27,973 nt of DNA from a virus. A program made the translations under genes and the position numbers. Each line of letters begins with the position of its first letter. Position 1 is the stretch's first letter. Below the pieces are notes generated by a model, which ran no database searches, had not been told where the DNA came from, and saw only the letters and a program-made list of their open reading frames with translations. Shown here piece after piece: positions 1 through 8,330 of the stretch. The stretch lies in the IMG/VR virus record IMGVR_UViG_3300028571_001490, positions 1 through 27,973 of that record; one strand, given 5' to 3'.

Positions 1-104
1 GTTATCGTTGAAATATAAAAACAACCCGAACCATCCACTTGACACACGTATATGTCAAATGGAGTTTGTCCTGTAATATTGTTGATTGTTACTTGTACTT
101 CCAT
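1..104 (-). CDS. Partial small Cys-containing protein, N-terminus only
   Basis: The minus strand reads from an ATG at 104 for 34 codons to the window edge with no stop. It begins MEVQVTINNITGQTPFDIYV and then has two Cys (residues 21 and 28) in a CQVDGSGCF context. It starts 13 bases after the stop of the large Pro-Thr protein, on the same strand, so it is the next gene of the same transcript. There is no Shine-Dalgarno; the leader is A/T only (TTTAAATAAAATATAGAT). The beta-rich, Gly/Cys-bearing start resembles the small Cys modules of the upstream protein, which suggests another virion surface component. The function is not recognised, and most of the gene lies outside the window. Confidence 0.7.
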   Translation of the reverse strand, partial: MEVQVTINNITGQTPFDIYVCQVDGSGCFYISTI

Positions 105-117
105 ATCTATATTTTAT

Positions 118-3100
118 TTAACATTGAGTTGATGATAATCCGATTACAACACCAGATCCAGTTAAGTCCCAGTTAGCTCCTTGGTGGAATACATATATTT
201 CACTAACCACGTTCTGTAATGTAAAATCTGTGTATAATATACATCCAGGGCTAATTGTCTGACAATTTGAATATAATGTTTTCGGATTGATAATAGCGTC
301 GGAACAAGCGTCAGAAACACTTATATCACTAACCCCACTATTACCAAAGGTACCTGTATTAGCGGTTGCACAAGTTTCACAATTGGTATAGGTCTCACTC
401 GGAACACCTGTGAAATAGTTACCACCAAAATTGATTGGAGTAACTTTTGGAGATGGAATGTAAGATGTGTTGAACTGACCAACATAATACCAACAATTTC
501 CGTCATTGTCTTTGAATACCTCATTGACCGCAATTGTGAAAGATACTGGTTGTGTTTGAATAACTTGTTGTATCGTTCCTCTTCCTGCTCCAATACGAAT
601 ACATGACTGATAAACATATAAGAAGTTAGGTGTTGCCGATGGTGATGCCGTTATGGACGGTGTTGGTGTATTTGTTGCCGTTGGAGTTCTAGTTTGAGTT
701 GGCGTAGGTGGAGGTGTGGTTCCATTTGTCGCAGTTTGTGATGGTGTTGCAGTTTGTGTTGCAGTAACGCTAGGTGTGATACCTGCCGTCGCCGATGGTG
801 TCGGTGTTGGAGTTGATGTTACCGTTGCTGTCGGTGTTGGAACATTGCTACAGTATTCACAAGAAGAATAAATTTGAACAATATCCCCAAGATTACTATT
901 AGATGACAAGTTGTTATCATCTCTCGTATAAACCACACAACGATTAGTTCCATTAACCTGTACAAACATTGTCATACCAACTATCACAGGAGTTCCGCTA
1001 AATGATAATGAATCATTAGTGTAGAATTCTTCTCCTGTGTCGCAATCAGTCAATACTTTAACTGAGACACAACTGAATGTTTGGTCTAACATTTCAAATG
1101 TTCTATTACCTCCAATTGAAACTGTTCTTGTAAGTGTTACCGAAGGAGTCAAAGTTACCGTTGGAGTAGTTGAGGTATACCCACTCAAACTAAAATTAAT
1201 TCCAACTCCCGAACAGAAATTACCTGAAGGTGTTGGTGTTGGTGTAACACCAATAGAATCAATTATAAAATTAACATCATCACAAGCAACACTCGGAGTT
1301 GGAGTTGGAACTGGTTCCCAATCACAATCAAAGTAAGCGTTGAAATCAAAAGTAGAACAATCAATCGGAGTTGGCGTCGGAGTAGGACATATACCTCCCT
1401 CAAAATCATTAGCAGAAATGTCAGGACACTGTGAATTACATGGATTAGAACCTCTCAATATACAAGCACCCCCCAAAGAAGTACTCAAACACCAATATTG
1501 AGTTGTATGATAAATAACCGCAGAAGTTAATCCATCTCCAGAATAATAAATTCTTGAGTTGTATGTTCCTGCCGATTCATAATTTCCATTGTATCCTGAG
1601 AATGAAGGTAAAGTTGTGTAAAAACAAAAATCTGTGAACGCACAAGCCGATGGAGATGCTGAAACTGTTGGTGTTTGGGTCGGTGTAGATTGTGGAGTAT
1701 TAGTCGGTGTTGGAGTAGGTACACACAACAAACAATTATCATAATCAGGATCTCCCATGTAAGGACCACCTGGTCCAGAAAATTCAACAAAACTATAACA
1801 CTCACCATTGTAAAGATAGGCCGCCCCAACAAATGCGGTGTCCTCATTAACATTAGCATAAAATACACTACCGTTAGAACACTTATATAATAATGCCGCA
1901 GTTATATTTGTTCTCGGACACAGAGAATCTGCACAGTTTGGAACTTGTGTAAATGTAACCCCTAAGGAGTCATATATAGTACCTGTAGTAAATCCACTTA
2001 CAATTGTTGCACATCCTTCAAATTCCGAACTACCAGTAATGTAATATGTATTCCCAATTGTAACAGGTATACTTGGTCCTCCGAATCTGAATATGTTAGA
2101 TCCATTTGTACAATCTTGGAACTGTACAATAACACTATTCGTCGCACTCGGAGTTTGAGTTTGTGTTGGAGTTTGTGTTGAAGTATTTGTAGGAGTTTGT
2201 GTTTGTGTTGAAGTATTTGTAGGAGTTTGTGTTTGCGTAGGTGTTTGTGTTGGGGTCTCGGATGGAGTACTTGTGTTCGTCGATGTTTGTGTTGGAGTAG
2301 CTGTTTGTGTTGGAGTTTGAGTCGGAGTTTCCGTAGTAGTAGGGGTATTGGTAGGCGTTTCTGTAGGAGTACTGGTTTGTGTTTCAGTTGGAGTAGCTGT
2401 CAACGTAGTCGTTGTCGTAGGAGTTTGTGTAGGAGTCTCAGTAGGAGTCTGTGTTGGTGTATTGGTATTTGTTGCAGTTTGCGTTGGAGTTTCAGTTGGA
2501 GTCGGCGTAGAAGTTTCGGTAGCAGTTGGAGTCAATCCAACTGTTGCGGTTGTAGTGGGGGTACTTGTTGGTGTTTCTGTATTTGTCGGCGTTGGAGTTT
2601 CGGTTGGAGTTTGAGTTGGCGTTTCGGTGGGAGTTGAAGTCGGAGTTTCAGTTGGAGTTGGAGTTAATACTTCAATACAACCTCCACAAAAAGATTCATC
2701 GACTTGAATTATAGTCAGACCTGGAGTTTCGGCGTAACTACCAAGTATTGCACAAAAATATCCAGTTCCTCCAGGGAATGGGACGTTGTTTATAGATTGA
2801 GAAACGTGATTACAATCTAAATAAGTTATTGTATTGATACCGGTAGGTTCTCCATCATTGGTGTATTGATAACAAACACATGAATCAATAGGAGTAGGTG
2901 ATGGTGTGGGAGTTGGGGTTGGAGTTTCTACAGAACAAGGCTGACACCCTCCAGCAAAACTATCGTTTTGATATGCAATCGGAGCGGCAAATGGTCGCCA
3001 AAACTCCCTAATTTGTCCACCTGACGCAAGATAAAATTCTTGCCCCACAGCAACTTGAGATTCAAAGGGTGTGATATCACAATTTAGAATTTCATCAAGG

Positions 3101-3231
3101 TCACAAAACGCCGGGTTTGGATTACCAGGATCTCCATCAAATGATAAATTATATGATGTCGCGGTGCATGTCAGTGCCTTTAGGTATAGATCCGTTCCTC
3201 CACTATAAAAATTTACCGATATTATTCCCAT
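118..3231 (-). CDS. 1037-residue Pro-Thr-rich modular surface protein (putative fibre/adhesin)
   Basis: Cys-paired modules alternate with Pro/Thr linkers. Residues 1-100 form a module ending GGCQPC. A short PT linker follows, then a module at 116-188 ending FCGGC, a long TPTE/TPTQ linker at 190-365, and modules at about 366-503 (two CxxC-type pairs), 530-616, 625-680, 705-796 and 870-955. The C-terminal Cys-rich domain is at about 960-1037. Modules repeat the pattern C-x-G ... G-x-C-Y/W ... C-x-x-C. No signal peptide or membrane segment is visible, which fits a virion protein rather than a secreted host protein. Start ATG at 3231 has no Shine-Dalgarno; the upstream bases are ACGAACAATACTTAC. 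Pro-Thr-linked Cys modules are seen in large proteins of environmental tailed phages. A tail or capsid decoration fibre is the best guess. The Thr-dense linkers would be good O-glycosylation substrates, but that is inference. It reads away from the S74 gene at 3647. Confidence 0.8.
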   Translation of the reverse strand: MGIISVNFYSGGTDLYLKALTCTATSYNLSFDGDPGNPNPAFCDLDEILNCDITPFESQVAVGQEFYLASGGQIREFWRPFAAPIAYQNDSFAGGCQPCSVETPTPTPTPSPTPIDSCVCYQYTNDGEPTGINTITYLDCNHVSQSINNVPFPGGTGYFCAILGSYAETPGLTIIQVDESFCGGCIEVLTPTPTETPTSTPTETPTQTPTETPTPTNTETPTSTPTTTATVGLTPTATETSTPTPTETPTQTATNTNTPTQTPTETPTQTPTTTTTLTATPTETQTSTPTETPTNTPTTTETPTQTPTQTATPTQTSTNTSTPSETPTQTPTQTQTPTNTSTQTQTPTNTSTQTPTQTQTPSATNSVIVQFQDCTNGSNIFRFGGPSIPVTIGNTYYITGSSEFEGCATIVSGFTTGTIYDSLGVTFTQVPNCADSLCPRTNITAALLYKCSNGSVFYANVNEDTAFVGAAYLYNGECYSFVEFSGPGGPYMGDPDYDNCLLCVPTPTPTNTPQSTPTQTPTVSASPSACAFTDFCFYTTLPSFSGYNGNYESAGTYNSRIYYSGDGLTSAVIYHTTQYWCLSTSLGGACILRGSNPCNSQCPDISANDFEGGICPTPTPTPIDCSTFDFNAYFDCDWEPVPTPTPSVACDDVNFIIDSIGVTPTPTPSGNFCSGVGINFSLSGYTSTTPTVTLTPSVTLTRTVSIGGNRTFEMLDQTFSCVSVKVLTDCDTGEEFYTNDSLSFSGTPVIVGMTMFVQVNGTNRCVVYTRDDNNLSSNSNLGDIVQIYSSCEYCSNVPTPTATVTSTPTPTPSATAGITPSVTATQTATPSQTATNGTTPPPTPTQTRTPTATNTPTPSITASPSATPNFLYVYQSCIRIGAGRGTIQQVIQTQPVSFTIAVNEVFKDNDGNCWYYVGQFNTSYIPSPKVTPINFGGNYFTGVPSETYTNCETCATANTGTFGNSGVSDISVSDACSDAIINPKTLYSNCQTISPGCILYTDFTLQNVVSEIYVFHQGANWDLTGSGVVIGLSSTQC
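625..843 (-). repeat. Second Pro-Thr linker repeat
   Basis: Encodes residues 797-869 of the same protein, a more degenerate Pro/Thr/Ser/Ala tract of TATP, TPTP and SATP units joining two Cys modules. It uses the same GTTGGTGTTGGAGTT-type DNA words as the long linker and so could recombine with it, which would delete the modules between them. Confidence 0.7.
2137..2664 (-). repeat. Imperfect Pro-Thr codon repeat (long linker)
   Basis: This stretch encodes residues 190-365 of the 1037-residue protein, built from [12 protein letters not shown] and TPTS units. At the DNA level (plus strand) it is a degenerate array of GGAGTTTGTGTTGGAGT-like words with 6-, 12- and 18-base periods. Two adjacent near-identical copies of GTTGAAGTATTTGTAGGAGT are visible at about 2187-2225. 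All periods are multiples of three, so slippage or recombination would change linker length without breaking the frame. Confidence 0.85.
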
Positions 3232-3247
3232 GTAAGTATTGTTCGTA

Positions 3248-3255
3248 TATAAATA
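3248..3255 (+). promoter_or_regulatory. TATAAATA, T4-type late promoter-like octamer (plus)
   Basis: An exact TATAAATA lies on the plus strand in the divergent spacer, about 85 bases upstream of the 56-residue gene at 3341. This is the T4 late-promoter consensus. In such AT-rich DNA the octamer can occur by chance, so the assignment is tentative. Confidence 0.3.
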
Positions 3256-3327
3256 ACCCGATTACAGGTTTTTACACATTTAATAATATAGTTTTGTTAA
3301 AAACTAAATAAAGTGGTGCCTCGATAA

Positions 3328-3335
3328 TATTTATG
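3328..3335 (-). promoter_or_regulatory. CATAAATA, late promoter-like octamer (minus)
   Basis: The minus strand reads CATAAATA, matching the relaxed NATAAATA late-promoter motif of T4-like phages. It sits about 97 bases upstream of the ATG of the Pro-Thr protein (3231) and points at it. A second minus-strand CATAAATA is at 3608-3615. Position and orientation fit a late structural gene, but the motif is short and the region AT-rich. Confidence 0.3.
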
Positions 3336-3340
3336 TGTGT

Positions 3341-3511
3341 ATGAAACTTCTAAACACAATTCAAAATATTATCAAAGAGGCTGAGGAACAATATAACAAT
3401 GCCTGTGATTCATGTGTGCCTGTAGAAGAATTGGATAGACTTGAAAAGCATTACAAAGATTCCCTCAAACTACTGAAGTTATATCAGTCTGAAGAAAAAA
3501 AGAAACGTTAA
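3341..3511 (+). CDS. 56-residue acidic/basic helical protein, unknown
   Basis: A complete plus-strand frame from ATG 3341 to TAA 3511. The product starts MKLLNTIQNIIKEAEEQYNN, has a CDSC pair (residues 22-25), a VEELDRLEKHYKDSLKLLKLY helix and a Lys-rich end (EEKKKR). The whole chain looks alpha-helical with a heptad-like spacing of Leu, so a small coiled-coil or DNA/protein-binding role is possible. It stands alone between the divergent large genes. No family is recognised. Codon use and the charged helix pattern argue that it is real rather than a chance frame. Confidence 0.6.
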   Translation: MKLLNTIQNIIKEAEEQYNNACDSCVPVEELDRLEKHYKDSLKLLKLYQSEEKKKR

Positions 3512-3646
3512 TAATAGATTTTTTATATTATCTTTCATATATTTTTCCAATATCAAAGACCCATTGTTGGATTTACACCAGTCATACACATAAATTTTAA
3601 TTTTATTATATTTATGTAAAACAAATCAATCTAAAAAAATAGAATT

Positions 3647-5581
3647 ATGAGAGCAGTTATTATAGGCACTGATTTTATGAAAGATACCGATGGTACTTTC
3701 AAAGCATTAGAAACAAATACAAACATTCAATTAGATACCCAATGGTCTCTTAACTTTGATTCCGAATTATTTGAGAACTTTGTACTTTCAAATAATTTTA
3801 CAGAAGTTGTATTGATTTCGAATGAACATAGTACATCCTCTGAAACATCTCACTCAATTAATTATGAAATTAATGAACTTCGTAGTACAAATGTAAATCG
3901 TACTGAGAACTCATTACCAACAATACCTTTCAATTTTACTTTTGATCAATATTTGAAATCATTTTTATCTGAAAGTAATATAGAATTAATAACTATAAGC
4001 ACAGATGCCACTTCTACTACAATTCCTTTTGTAGAAGATGCAGAAGATAAACTAATTATACGATTATCATTTGATACAACTGCATTGATAGATGATAACT
4101 ACACAAGAGATAATTGGGGATTTTTAAGATTAATGTATGATGCTGATAACAATTCTATTCCAAAATGTTATATTAATGATACTGAATTCGGTATAGATAG
4201 TATTGGAGATACATTAAGAGATAATGGTAATCATCCTAATTATTGTATTAAAAAAAGAGTAACACCATCGGATAATAAAATTTATCCAAAATTATTTAAA
4301 CTTTCTACTTTAGAACAATTGAATGATTTAAAGTCTAATTTGGAAGTTGATGAATATATCCAAGAATATATTTTTAACACTGATGATTTATTTGATGGTA
4401 GATTAAATACATATAGAAGTATAGATTTATTATATGGCTCAAATTTGGATATTATTAACTTACAAGTTATAGAAAAAACAAAAATTTTACCACTTCTATC
4501 TTCAGCAGATTTTGATGATACTAACCAAGTCCAACATTGGGATCGAATGAGATATCTTCAAAAATTTTATACATTTGCTTCCGAAGTTGCCATCGAATTG
4601 AGTGCTACCGATAACACTAAAATATTATTACCAAACGGTACTACTAAATTGGCAACAAGTTTAAAATTAGGGGATGAGGTTAAAACTCTAAATATTCCAA
4701 ATATACTTGATGATGATCTTATGTCAAATTTAGATGAATGGTCTACCTCATACGATTCGGTAATAAATGATTATCAATTATCTTCGACATTTCTAGCCCA
4801 TGAGGCGATAACTTCTGATTATTATGGAATTTTAGTAACCTTTAATACTGAATCGAATACAATATTTAGTGATGTAGGACACGCTAAAATAATGGTGAAA
4901 GATGGAGAAAACGTTAAATTCGAAAAGTTCGGTCTTCTGAAAATTGGAGACGAAGTTTTCATATATGACACGAATATAAGTCAATTAATTACTACTAAAA
5001 TAACTGAGGTAAATTTTAGATTTGATAAATTTACTGCTTATACTTTAGATTTTGAAGAAATAGATTGGTTCATAACTATGGAAGAAACTGAAAATCAAAG
5101 TAGGTATGGATTAATTACTCATAATTACACTTACGATTGTAGGTATTGGAGTGTTACATATAATAGTGGCCCTGGATATTGTGTTACTTGGTTCACTTGC
5201 ACAGGTGGTGGGCAGCTTACAACTTGTCCTTGGAATTATAACCTTCAGGGTCCATGTTCAAGAACTCTATTTGTCGGTGGAAAATCTCCTGCATCGTTTA
5301 CCTACTCACCTGGTAGTGCGAGCCTTAACATTGGGGCCTTCTGTAATAGCGAAAAACCATCAGATATTAACTATAAAGAAAATCTAACTTTAATTGGTGT
5401 ATCTGAACTCGGATTAAATGTTTATCAATATAATTACAAAAACGAAGAAGGTTTATATCAAGGAGTTATAGCTCAAGAATTGATTGGAACCACTTTTGAA
5501 AACGCGTTATCATTAAATATAGATGGTTTATATGAAGTAGATTATAATAAAATAGATGTGGAATTTAAAAAAATAAATTAA
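3647..5581 (+). CDS. Fibre-like protein: ATP-grasp-like start, Hint-like middle, S74 self-cleaving chaperone end
   Basis: The last 73 residues are a Peptidase_S74 intramolecular chaperone: S572-D573-x-x-x-K577-E-N, then LGLNVYQYNY and GVIAQEL. The Ser/Lys spacing of five matches the endosialidase-type self-cleavage dyad, so cleavage before S572 after trimer folding is expected. Just before it, residues about 495-568 are rich in Gly, Cys and aromatics (CRYWSVTYNSGPGYC), like a receptor-binding tip. Residues about 317-479 resemble a Hint/intein fold: S319-A-T-D-N-T-K-I, LKLGDEV, H412, a second LKIGDEV and YTLDFEEIDWFI. The C-terminal His-Asn is missing, so splicing is unlikely. Residues 1-310 contain ATP-grasp-like strings (DGTFKALETNTN at 15-26; IKKR at 201-204; YIQEYI at 237-242). 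S74 ends are typical of phage tail fibres and spikes. It is the first gene of the plus-strand operon. The overall architecture is unusual. Confidence 0.8.
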   Translation: MRAVIIGTDFMKDTDGTFKALETNTNIQLDTQWSLNFDSELFENFVLSNNFTEVVLISNEHSTSSETSHSINYEINELRSTNVNRTENSLPTIPFNFTFDQYLKSFLSESNIELITISTDATSTTIPFVEDAEDKLIIRLSFDTTALIDDNYTRDNWGFLRLMYDADNNSIPKCYINDTEFGIDSIGDTLRDNGNHPNYCIKKRVTPSDNKIYPKLFKLSTLEQLNDLKSNLEVDEYIQEYIFNTDDLFDGRLNTYRSIDLLYGSNLDIINLQVIEKTKILPLLSSADFDDTNQVQHWDRMRYLQKFYTFASEVAIELSATDNTKILLPNGTTKLATSLKLGDEVKTLNIPNILDDDLMSNLDEWSTSYDSVINDYQLSSTFLAHEAITSDYYGILVTFNTESNTIFSDVGHAKIMVKDGENVKFEKFGLLKIGDEVFIYDTNISQLITTKITEVNFRFDKFTAYTLDFEEIDWFITMEETENQSRYGLITHNYTYDCRYWSVTYNSGPGYCVTWFTCTGGGQLTTCPWNYNLQGPCSRTLFVGGKSPASFTYSPGSASLNIGAFCNSEKPSDINYKENLTLIGVSELGLNVYQYNYKNEEGLYQGVIAQELIGTTFENALSLNIDGLYEVDYNKIDVEFKKIN

Positions 5582-5582
5582 T

Positions 5583-5732
5583 ATGGCAACCGAAATTAAC
5601 AAAAATGTAACATACACAAATTTTACTGATTTGTTTAAAAGACAGAGAATTAATACCAGTTCATCGGTTAAAACTGCTCTTTTACAAAAAATTAATACAT
5701 TTGTAGATGCGGTAAAGGAAAAACATTTATAA
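5583..5732 (+). CDS. 49-residue protein, unknown
   Basis: Starts two bases after the S74 gene stop (TAATATG) and ends 18 bases before the zinc-ribbon gene. The product begins MATEINKNVTYTNFTDLFKR and continues with a Ser/Thr stretch and a C-terminal helix ending AVKEKHL. It has no Cys, signal peptide or membrane segment. Tight spacing inside the operon supports it as a real gene. A small partner of the preceding fibre protein is possible from position alone, but no family is recognised. Confidence 0.65.
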   Translation: MATEINKNVTYTNFTDLFKRQRINTSSSVKTALLQKINTFVDAVKEKHL

Positions 5733-5750
5733 TAATTAATAATTAGTTAT

Positions 5751-6032
5751 ATGTTTGATAAAGTAAGGGAAATAGGTGAATCTTGGATTATATCTAATAA
5801 CCCATCTGAAGCTCAATTAAAACTAGCTGAAGCACGATTGGATATATGTACAGGTTGTGATAAGATGGTAAAAGGTACTCTTGTAGAGTTTAAATGTTCG
5901 GAGTGCGGGTGTCCTATTCATAAAAAGATATTTTCACCTAAATTCGATGCATGTCCTTTACATAAATGGTTGGATGTTGAAAATACAAATTTATATCACG
6001 ATACACAAAAAAAATCAAAAAGTTTTTTATAA
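5751..6032 (+). CDS. Small zinc-ribbon protein (CxxC/CxxCxC/C)
   Basis: A 93-residue protein with C33-x-x-C36, C49-x-x-C52-x-C54 and C68-P-L-H-K-W, a likely four-ligand zinc ribbon. An N-terminal helix (residues 1-32) and a polar Lys/Ser tail flank it. Small proteins with a C-terminal CPLxKW-type motif behind two CxxC knuckles occur in many marine phages, usually without a known role. The stop is followed directly by the ATG of the next gene (TAAATG), so the two are probably translationally coupled. DNA binding, RNA binding or protein contact are all possible; the sequence does not decide. Confidence 0.75.
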   Translation: MFDKVREIGESWIISNNPSEAQLKLAEARLDICTGCDKMVKGTLVEFKCSECGCPIHKKIFSPKFDACPLHKWLDVENTNLYHDTQKKSKSFL

Positions 6033-6767
6033 ATGTCTTTATTGATAAATGATGAATTGATTTGGGTTAGTATCCCAAAAAACGCAAGTTATTCAATTGA
6101 GGAATCATTAATTAATTCTAATCTTAAAATAAATCATTCTTCTACTTTCTATTCAATAAAAAAAATGAATGAATCGATTGGTAGTGATATAATACCACAT
6201 CCGCATGTTGAAATGGGGAAACTAAAATTAGAATTTGGTGATAAGGAAACATTTTGTATAAAAAGAGAAATTGGTGATAGATTTAAATCTTCTATTGAAT
6301 TTATTTTTTCTACAATTATAAATTATAATAAACATACTCCAATAATTCCTATTTCAGAAATCGATAATAATTTTATATATTCATTTTTTAATTTAGAAAA
6401 TATCAATAATTTATTTGACACATCATTACAAAAACACAATTCATGGTTTCAAATTTACAATAAATTGATTAAAGAAGATTTAAAGTTTAGTGATGTTTAT
6501 TTTGATACATATCAAAATTTTTGTACTTTACTTCCACAAAATTTTTTTACTCTTTCTAAGAAATGCACCTATGAATTTGATATTTCAAATTTAGATGAAT
6601 ACGCTTTATTTATGAAAGACAAATTTAATGTCAATATAAAAGTAAAAAAAATAAATAGAAGCACAAATAAAAATGAATCTAATATAGAAAATAATACTGA
6701 ATTTAAAAATTGGGTTTTTGATAATTTTGAAAAAAGATTTGAAGTTAATAATAAAAAAATTATATGA
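6033..6767 (+). CDS. Sulfotransferase-like protein
   Basis: A 244-residue protein whose start (WVSIPKNASYSI, residues 11-22) matches the 5'-phosphosulfate loop of sulfotransferases (typically IPKTGSTSI). The 3'-phosphate region appears as IKREIGDRFKSSIEF, the equivalent of VRDPYERFLSSY. The normal Asp-Pro of that motif is replaced, so activity is uncertain. It is a distant relative of the pair at 10596 and 11345, with the same length and motif order. If active it would transfer sulfate from PAPS to a sugar or protein; no PAPS-making genes are visible here. The coding is extremely AT-rich with runs of A and T. Confidence is high for the gene and moderate for the family. Confidence 0.65.
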   Translation: MSLLINDELIWVSIPKNASYSIEESLINSNLKINHSSTFYSIKKMNESIGSDIIPHPHVEMGKLKLEFGDKETFCIKREIGDRFKSSIEFIFSTIINYNKHTPIIPISEIDNNFIYSFFNLENINNLFDTSLQKHNSWFQIYNKLIKEDLKFSDVYFDTYQNFCTLLPQNFFTLSKKCTYEFDISNLDEYALFMKDKFNVNIKVKKINRSTNKNESNIENNTEFKNWVFDNFEKRFEVNNKKII

Positions 6768-6783
6768 TAGAATTTTTCAATAA

Positions 6784-7167
6784 ATGAAAATTTTTAATAA
6801 AATTAAATTAGAAATCAGATATATAGATGATGTAAAGGGGTTTGGTGTATTTACATTGGAAAAAATTAATATAGGTGATATAGTTGAAACTTGTTATTTT
6901 TTACCAATTTATAATTCTAATATCAACCCATTATTAGATTATTTATTTCAAATTGATGAACATACAACCAAAAGAATCTTTCCCTTGGGATATGGTGCTA
7001 TTTATAATCATTCAGATTCTCCTAATATCAATTGGAAAGTAAAAGATGATAAATTCATTGAATTTTATTCATTAAAGGAAATTGAATCAGGTGATGAATT
7101 ATGTCATGATTATGGACCTAAATACTGGCAAACATATTGGGAAATTAGAAAAAATAAAATAATTTAG
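6784..7167 (+). CDS. SET-domain protein (putative lysine methyltransferase)
   Basis: A compact 127-residue SET domain. N-terminal strand KGFGVFTLEKINIGDIVE (18-35), the NHSxxPN motif at N75-H76-S77 ... P80-N81 and the GDELCHDYG motif at 103-111 with catalytic-type Tyr110 are all present. The family transfers a methyl group from S-adenosylmethionine to lysine side chains. The usual post-SET zinc Cys cluster is absent, as in many small bacterial and viral SET proteins. It lies between a sulfotransferase-like gene and a truncated duplicate, in a run of modification enzymes, so a virion or host protein target is plausible. The target is unknown. Confidence 0.85.
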   Translation: MKIFNKIKLEIRYIDDVKGFGVFTLEKINIGDIVETCYFLPIYNSNINPLLDYLFQIDEHTTKRIFPLGYGAIYNHSDSPNINWKVKDDKFIEFYSLKEIESGDELCHDYGPKYWQTYWEIRKNKII

Positions 7168-7179
7168 TATTAAAATTAG

Positions 7180-7427
7180 TTATTATTTTTAATGAAATTT
7201 TACATTCATCATTTTCATTCAATTTCTCTTTTTTATAAATTGTTTCATAAAACAACTAATAGAAGATATGAACTAACTAATAACATTGGTTCTATTTTTT
7301 GTAAATATGAAGAGTGTGATTTAGAATTAGTATTCAATCCAATTATAAATGATAATACCGATGGAACTCATATATTAGATTTTCTAACTTGTTTAGAACA
7401 GATAAATGAAGATGATAAGTTAAAAAA
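7180..7427 (+). repeat. Direct repeat, copy 1 (5' part of the gene at 8095)
   Basis: About 250 bases, including 12 leader bases TTATTATTTTTA and the first 78 codons, are repeated at 8082-8330. I count 14 base differences over the 78 codons and a one-base length difference just before the ATG. Similarity ends sharply near codon 79. Confidence 0.9.
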
Positions 7428-7440
7428 TAGGTTATACTAA
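7192..7440 (+). CDS. Truncated duplicate of the 426-residue gene downstream
   Basis: An 82-residue product identical to residues 1-78 of the protein at 8095 except H9 versus Y and K38 versus R, then a short new tail (RLY) and a stop. Of 14 base differences from the long copy, 12 are silent, so both copies were under selection for protein sequence for some time after they separated. The break does not coincide with a domain boundary that I can recognise. It may be a recombination scar left when the 2OG oxygenase gene at 7448 was inserted between two copies, a still-useful N-terminal fragment, or a pseudogene. Leader and start are intact, so it is probably translated. Confidence 0.6.
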   Translation: MKFYIHHFHSISLFYKLFHKTTNRRYELTNNIGSIFCKYEECDLELVFNPIINDNTDGTHILDFLTCLEQINEDDKLKNRLY

Positions 7441-7447
7441 ATATTTT

Positions 7448-8062
7448 ATGAATTATATAGAACAATTAAAAGAAACTCCTTTACAAATTGAAAATTTTTT
7501 ATCAATTGAAAGTGCAAATAAAGTTTATACCTTAATAGATAATTACAAAAATTGGGAAGTTAGTTCAATTTTCAAACAAACTTATGAATTTGAAAAAAGT
7601 AAATTTGAACAAGGTTATTTTTCATATTGGTATAACAATATTAGAGATAAAGAATTTATACATAATTTATTAAAAATACTAAATTTTGATTTTGAAATAA
7701 GTAGATTACTTAATGATAATTTTTTTGTTCCACAAGATATTTTTGTTTCAAAATACACAAAAGGACATTTTCTATCTCCACATGATGATAAAACACCAGA
7801 TAGGAAGTATGCATTTGTCTATAATTTAACTAAAGATGCTGATGAGAGTAAAGGTGGTTGTTTAAATTTTATTGATGATGATAATAATACCACTCATAAA
7901 TTACTACCAAAATTTAATAGTTTAAACATTTTTGATGTAATTAATATTAAAAATAGACACTTTGTTAGTGAAGTAACGGATATAGAATACAAACGATATG
8001 CAATATCAGGATGGTTAACTGAAACCGATACTAAAATGAAAAGTAAAAATAGTTTGATATAA
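7448..8062 (+). CDS. 2-oxoglutarate/Fe(II) oxygenase, prolyl 4-hydroxylase-like
   Basis: A 204-residue protein with the double-stranded beta-helix signature. H112-x-D114 (FLSPHDDKTPDRKYAFVYNL) and distal H171 (RHFVSEVT) are the iron ligands. R183 (YKRYAISGWL) is the 2-oxoglutarate salt-bridge residue. GGCLNF (136-141) is the usual hairpin between them. The family hydroxylates proline or other side chains, or small molecules, using O2 and 2-oxoglutarate. Its start follows the truncated duplicate by seven bases. It is one of three oxygenases in this operon. The substrate cannot be told from sequence; a phage or host protein is the usual suggestion for this type. Confidence 0.88.
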   Translation: MNYIEQLKETPLQIENFLSIESANKVYTLIDNYKNWEVSSIFKQTYEFEKSKFEQGYFSYWYNNIRDKEFIHNLLKILNFDFEISRLLNDNFFVPQDIFVSKYTKGHFLSPHDDKTPDRKYAFVYNLTKDADESKGGCLNFIDDDNNTTHKLLPKFNSLNIFDVINIKNRHFVSEVTDIEYKRYAISGWLTETDTKMKSKNSLI

Positions 8063-8081
8063 AAAACAAACATCGAAACGA

Positions 8082-8330
8082 TTATTATTTTTAAATGAAA
8101 TTTTATATCCATCATTTTTATTCTATTTCTCTTTTTTATAAGTTGTTTCACAAAACAACTAATAGAAGATATGAACTAACTAATAACATCGGTTCTATTT
8201 TTTGTAGATACGAAGAGTGTGATTTAGAATTAGTATTCAATCCTATTATAAATGATAATACCGATGGGACTCATATATTAGATTTTCTAACTTGTTTAGA
8301 ACAAATAAATGAGGATGATAAATTAAAAAA
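8082..8330 (+). repeat. Direct repeat, copy 2
   Basis: The full-length counterpart of the repeat at 7180-7427. It includes the leader TTATTATTTTTAA and the first 78 codons of the 426-residue gene. The two copies are about 900 bases apart and in direct orientation; recombination between them would delete the oxygenase gene at 7448. Confidence 0.9.

Noticed and set aside
2227-2637. Long plus-strand open frames opposite the Pro-Thr linker, rich in Cys/Trp/Ser or Val/Gly
   Set aside because: They are antisense readings of the 6-base-period linker codons and have no independent start context or domain.
2137-2664. Repetitive DNA that might suggest a CRISPR or tandem non-coding array
   Set aside because: Units are short, degenerate, in phase with codons and have no spacers; they encode the Pro-Thr linker.
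3290-3305. Possible terminator hairpin AGTTTT-GTTA-AAAACT
   Set aside because: The stem is six pairs with a single G-C, expected by chance in this AT-rich spacer, and no gene ends next to it.
4595-5083. An active intein in the fibre-like protein
   Set aside because: There is no C-terminal His-Asn followed by Cys/Ser/Thr and no endonuclease; only a degenerate Hint-like outline remains.
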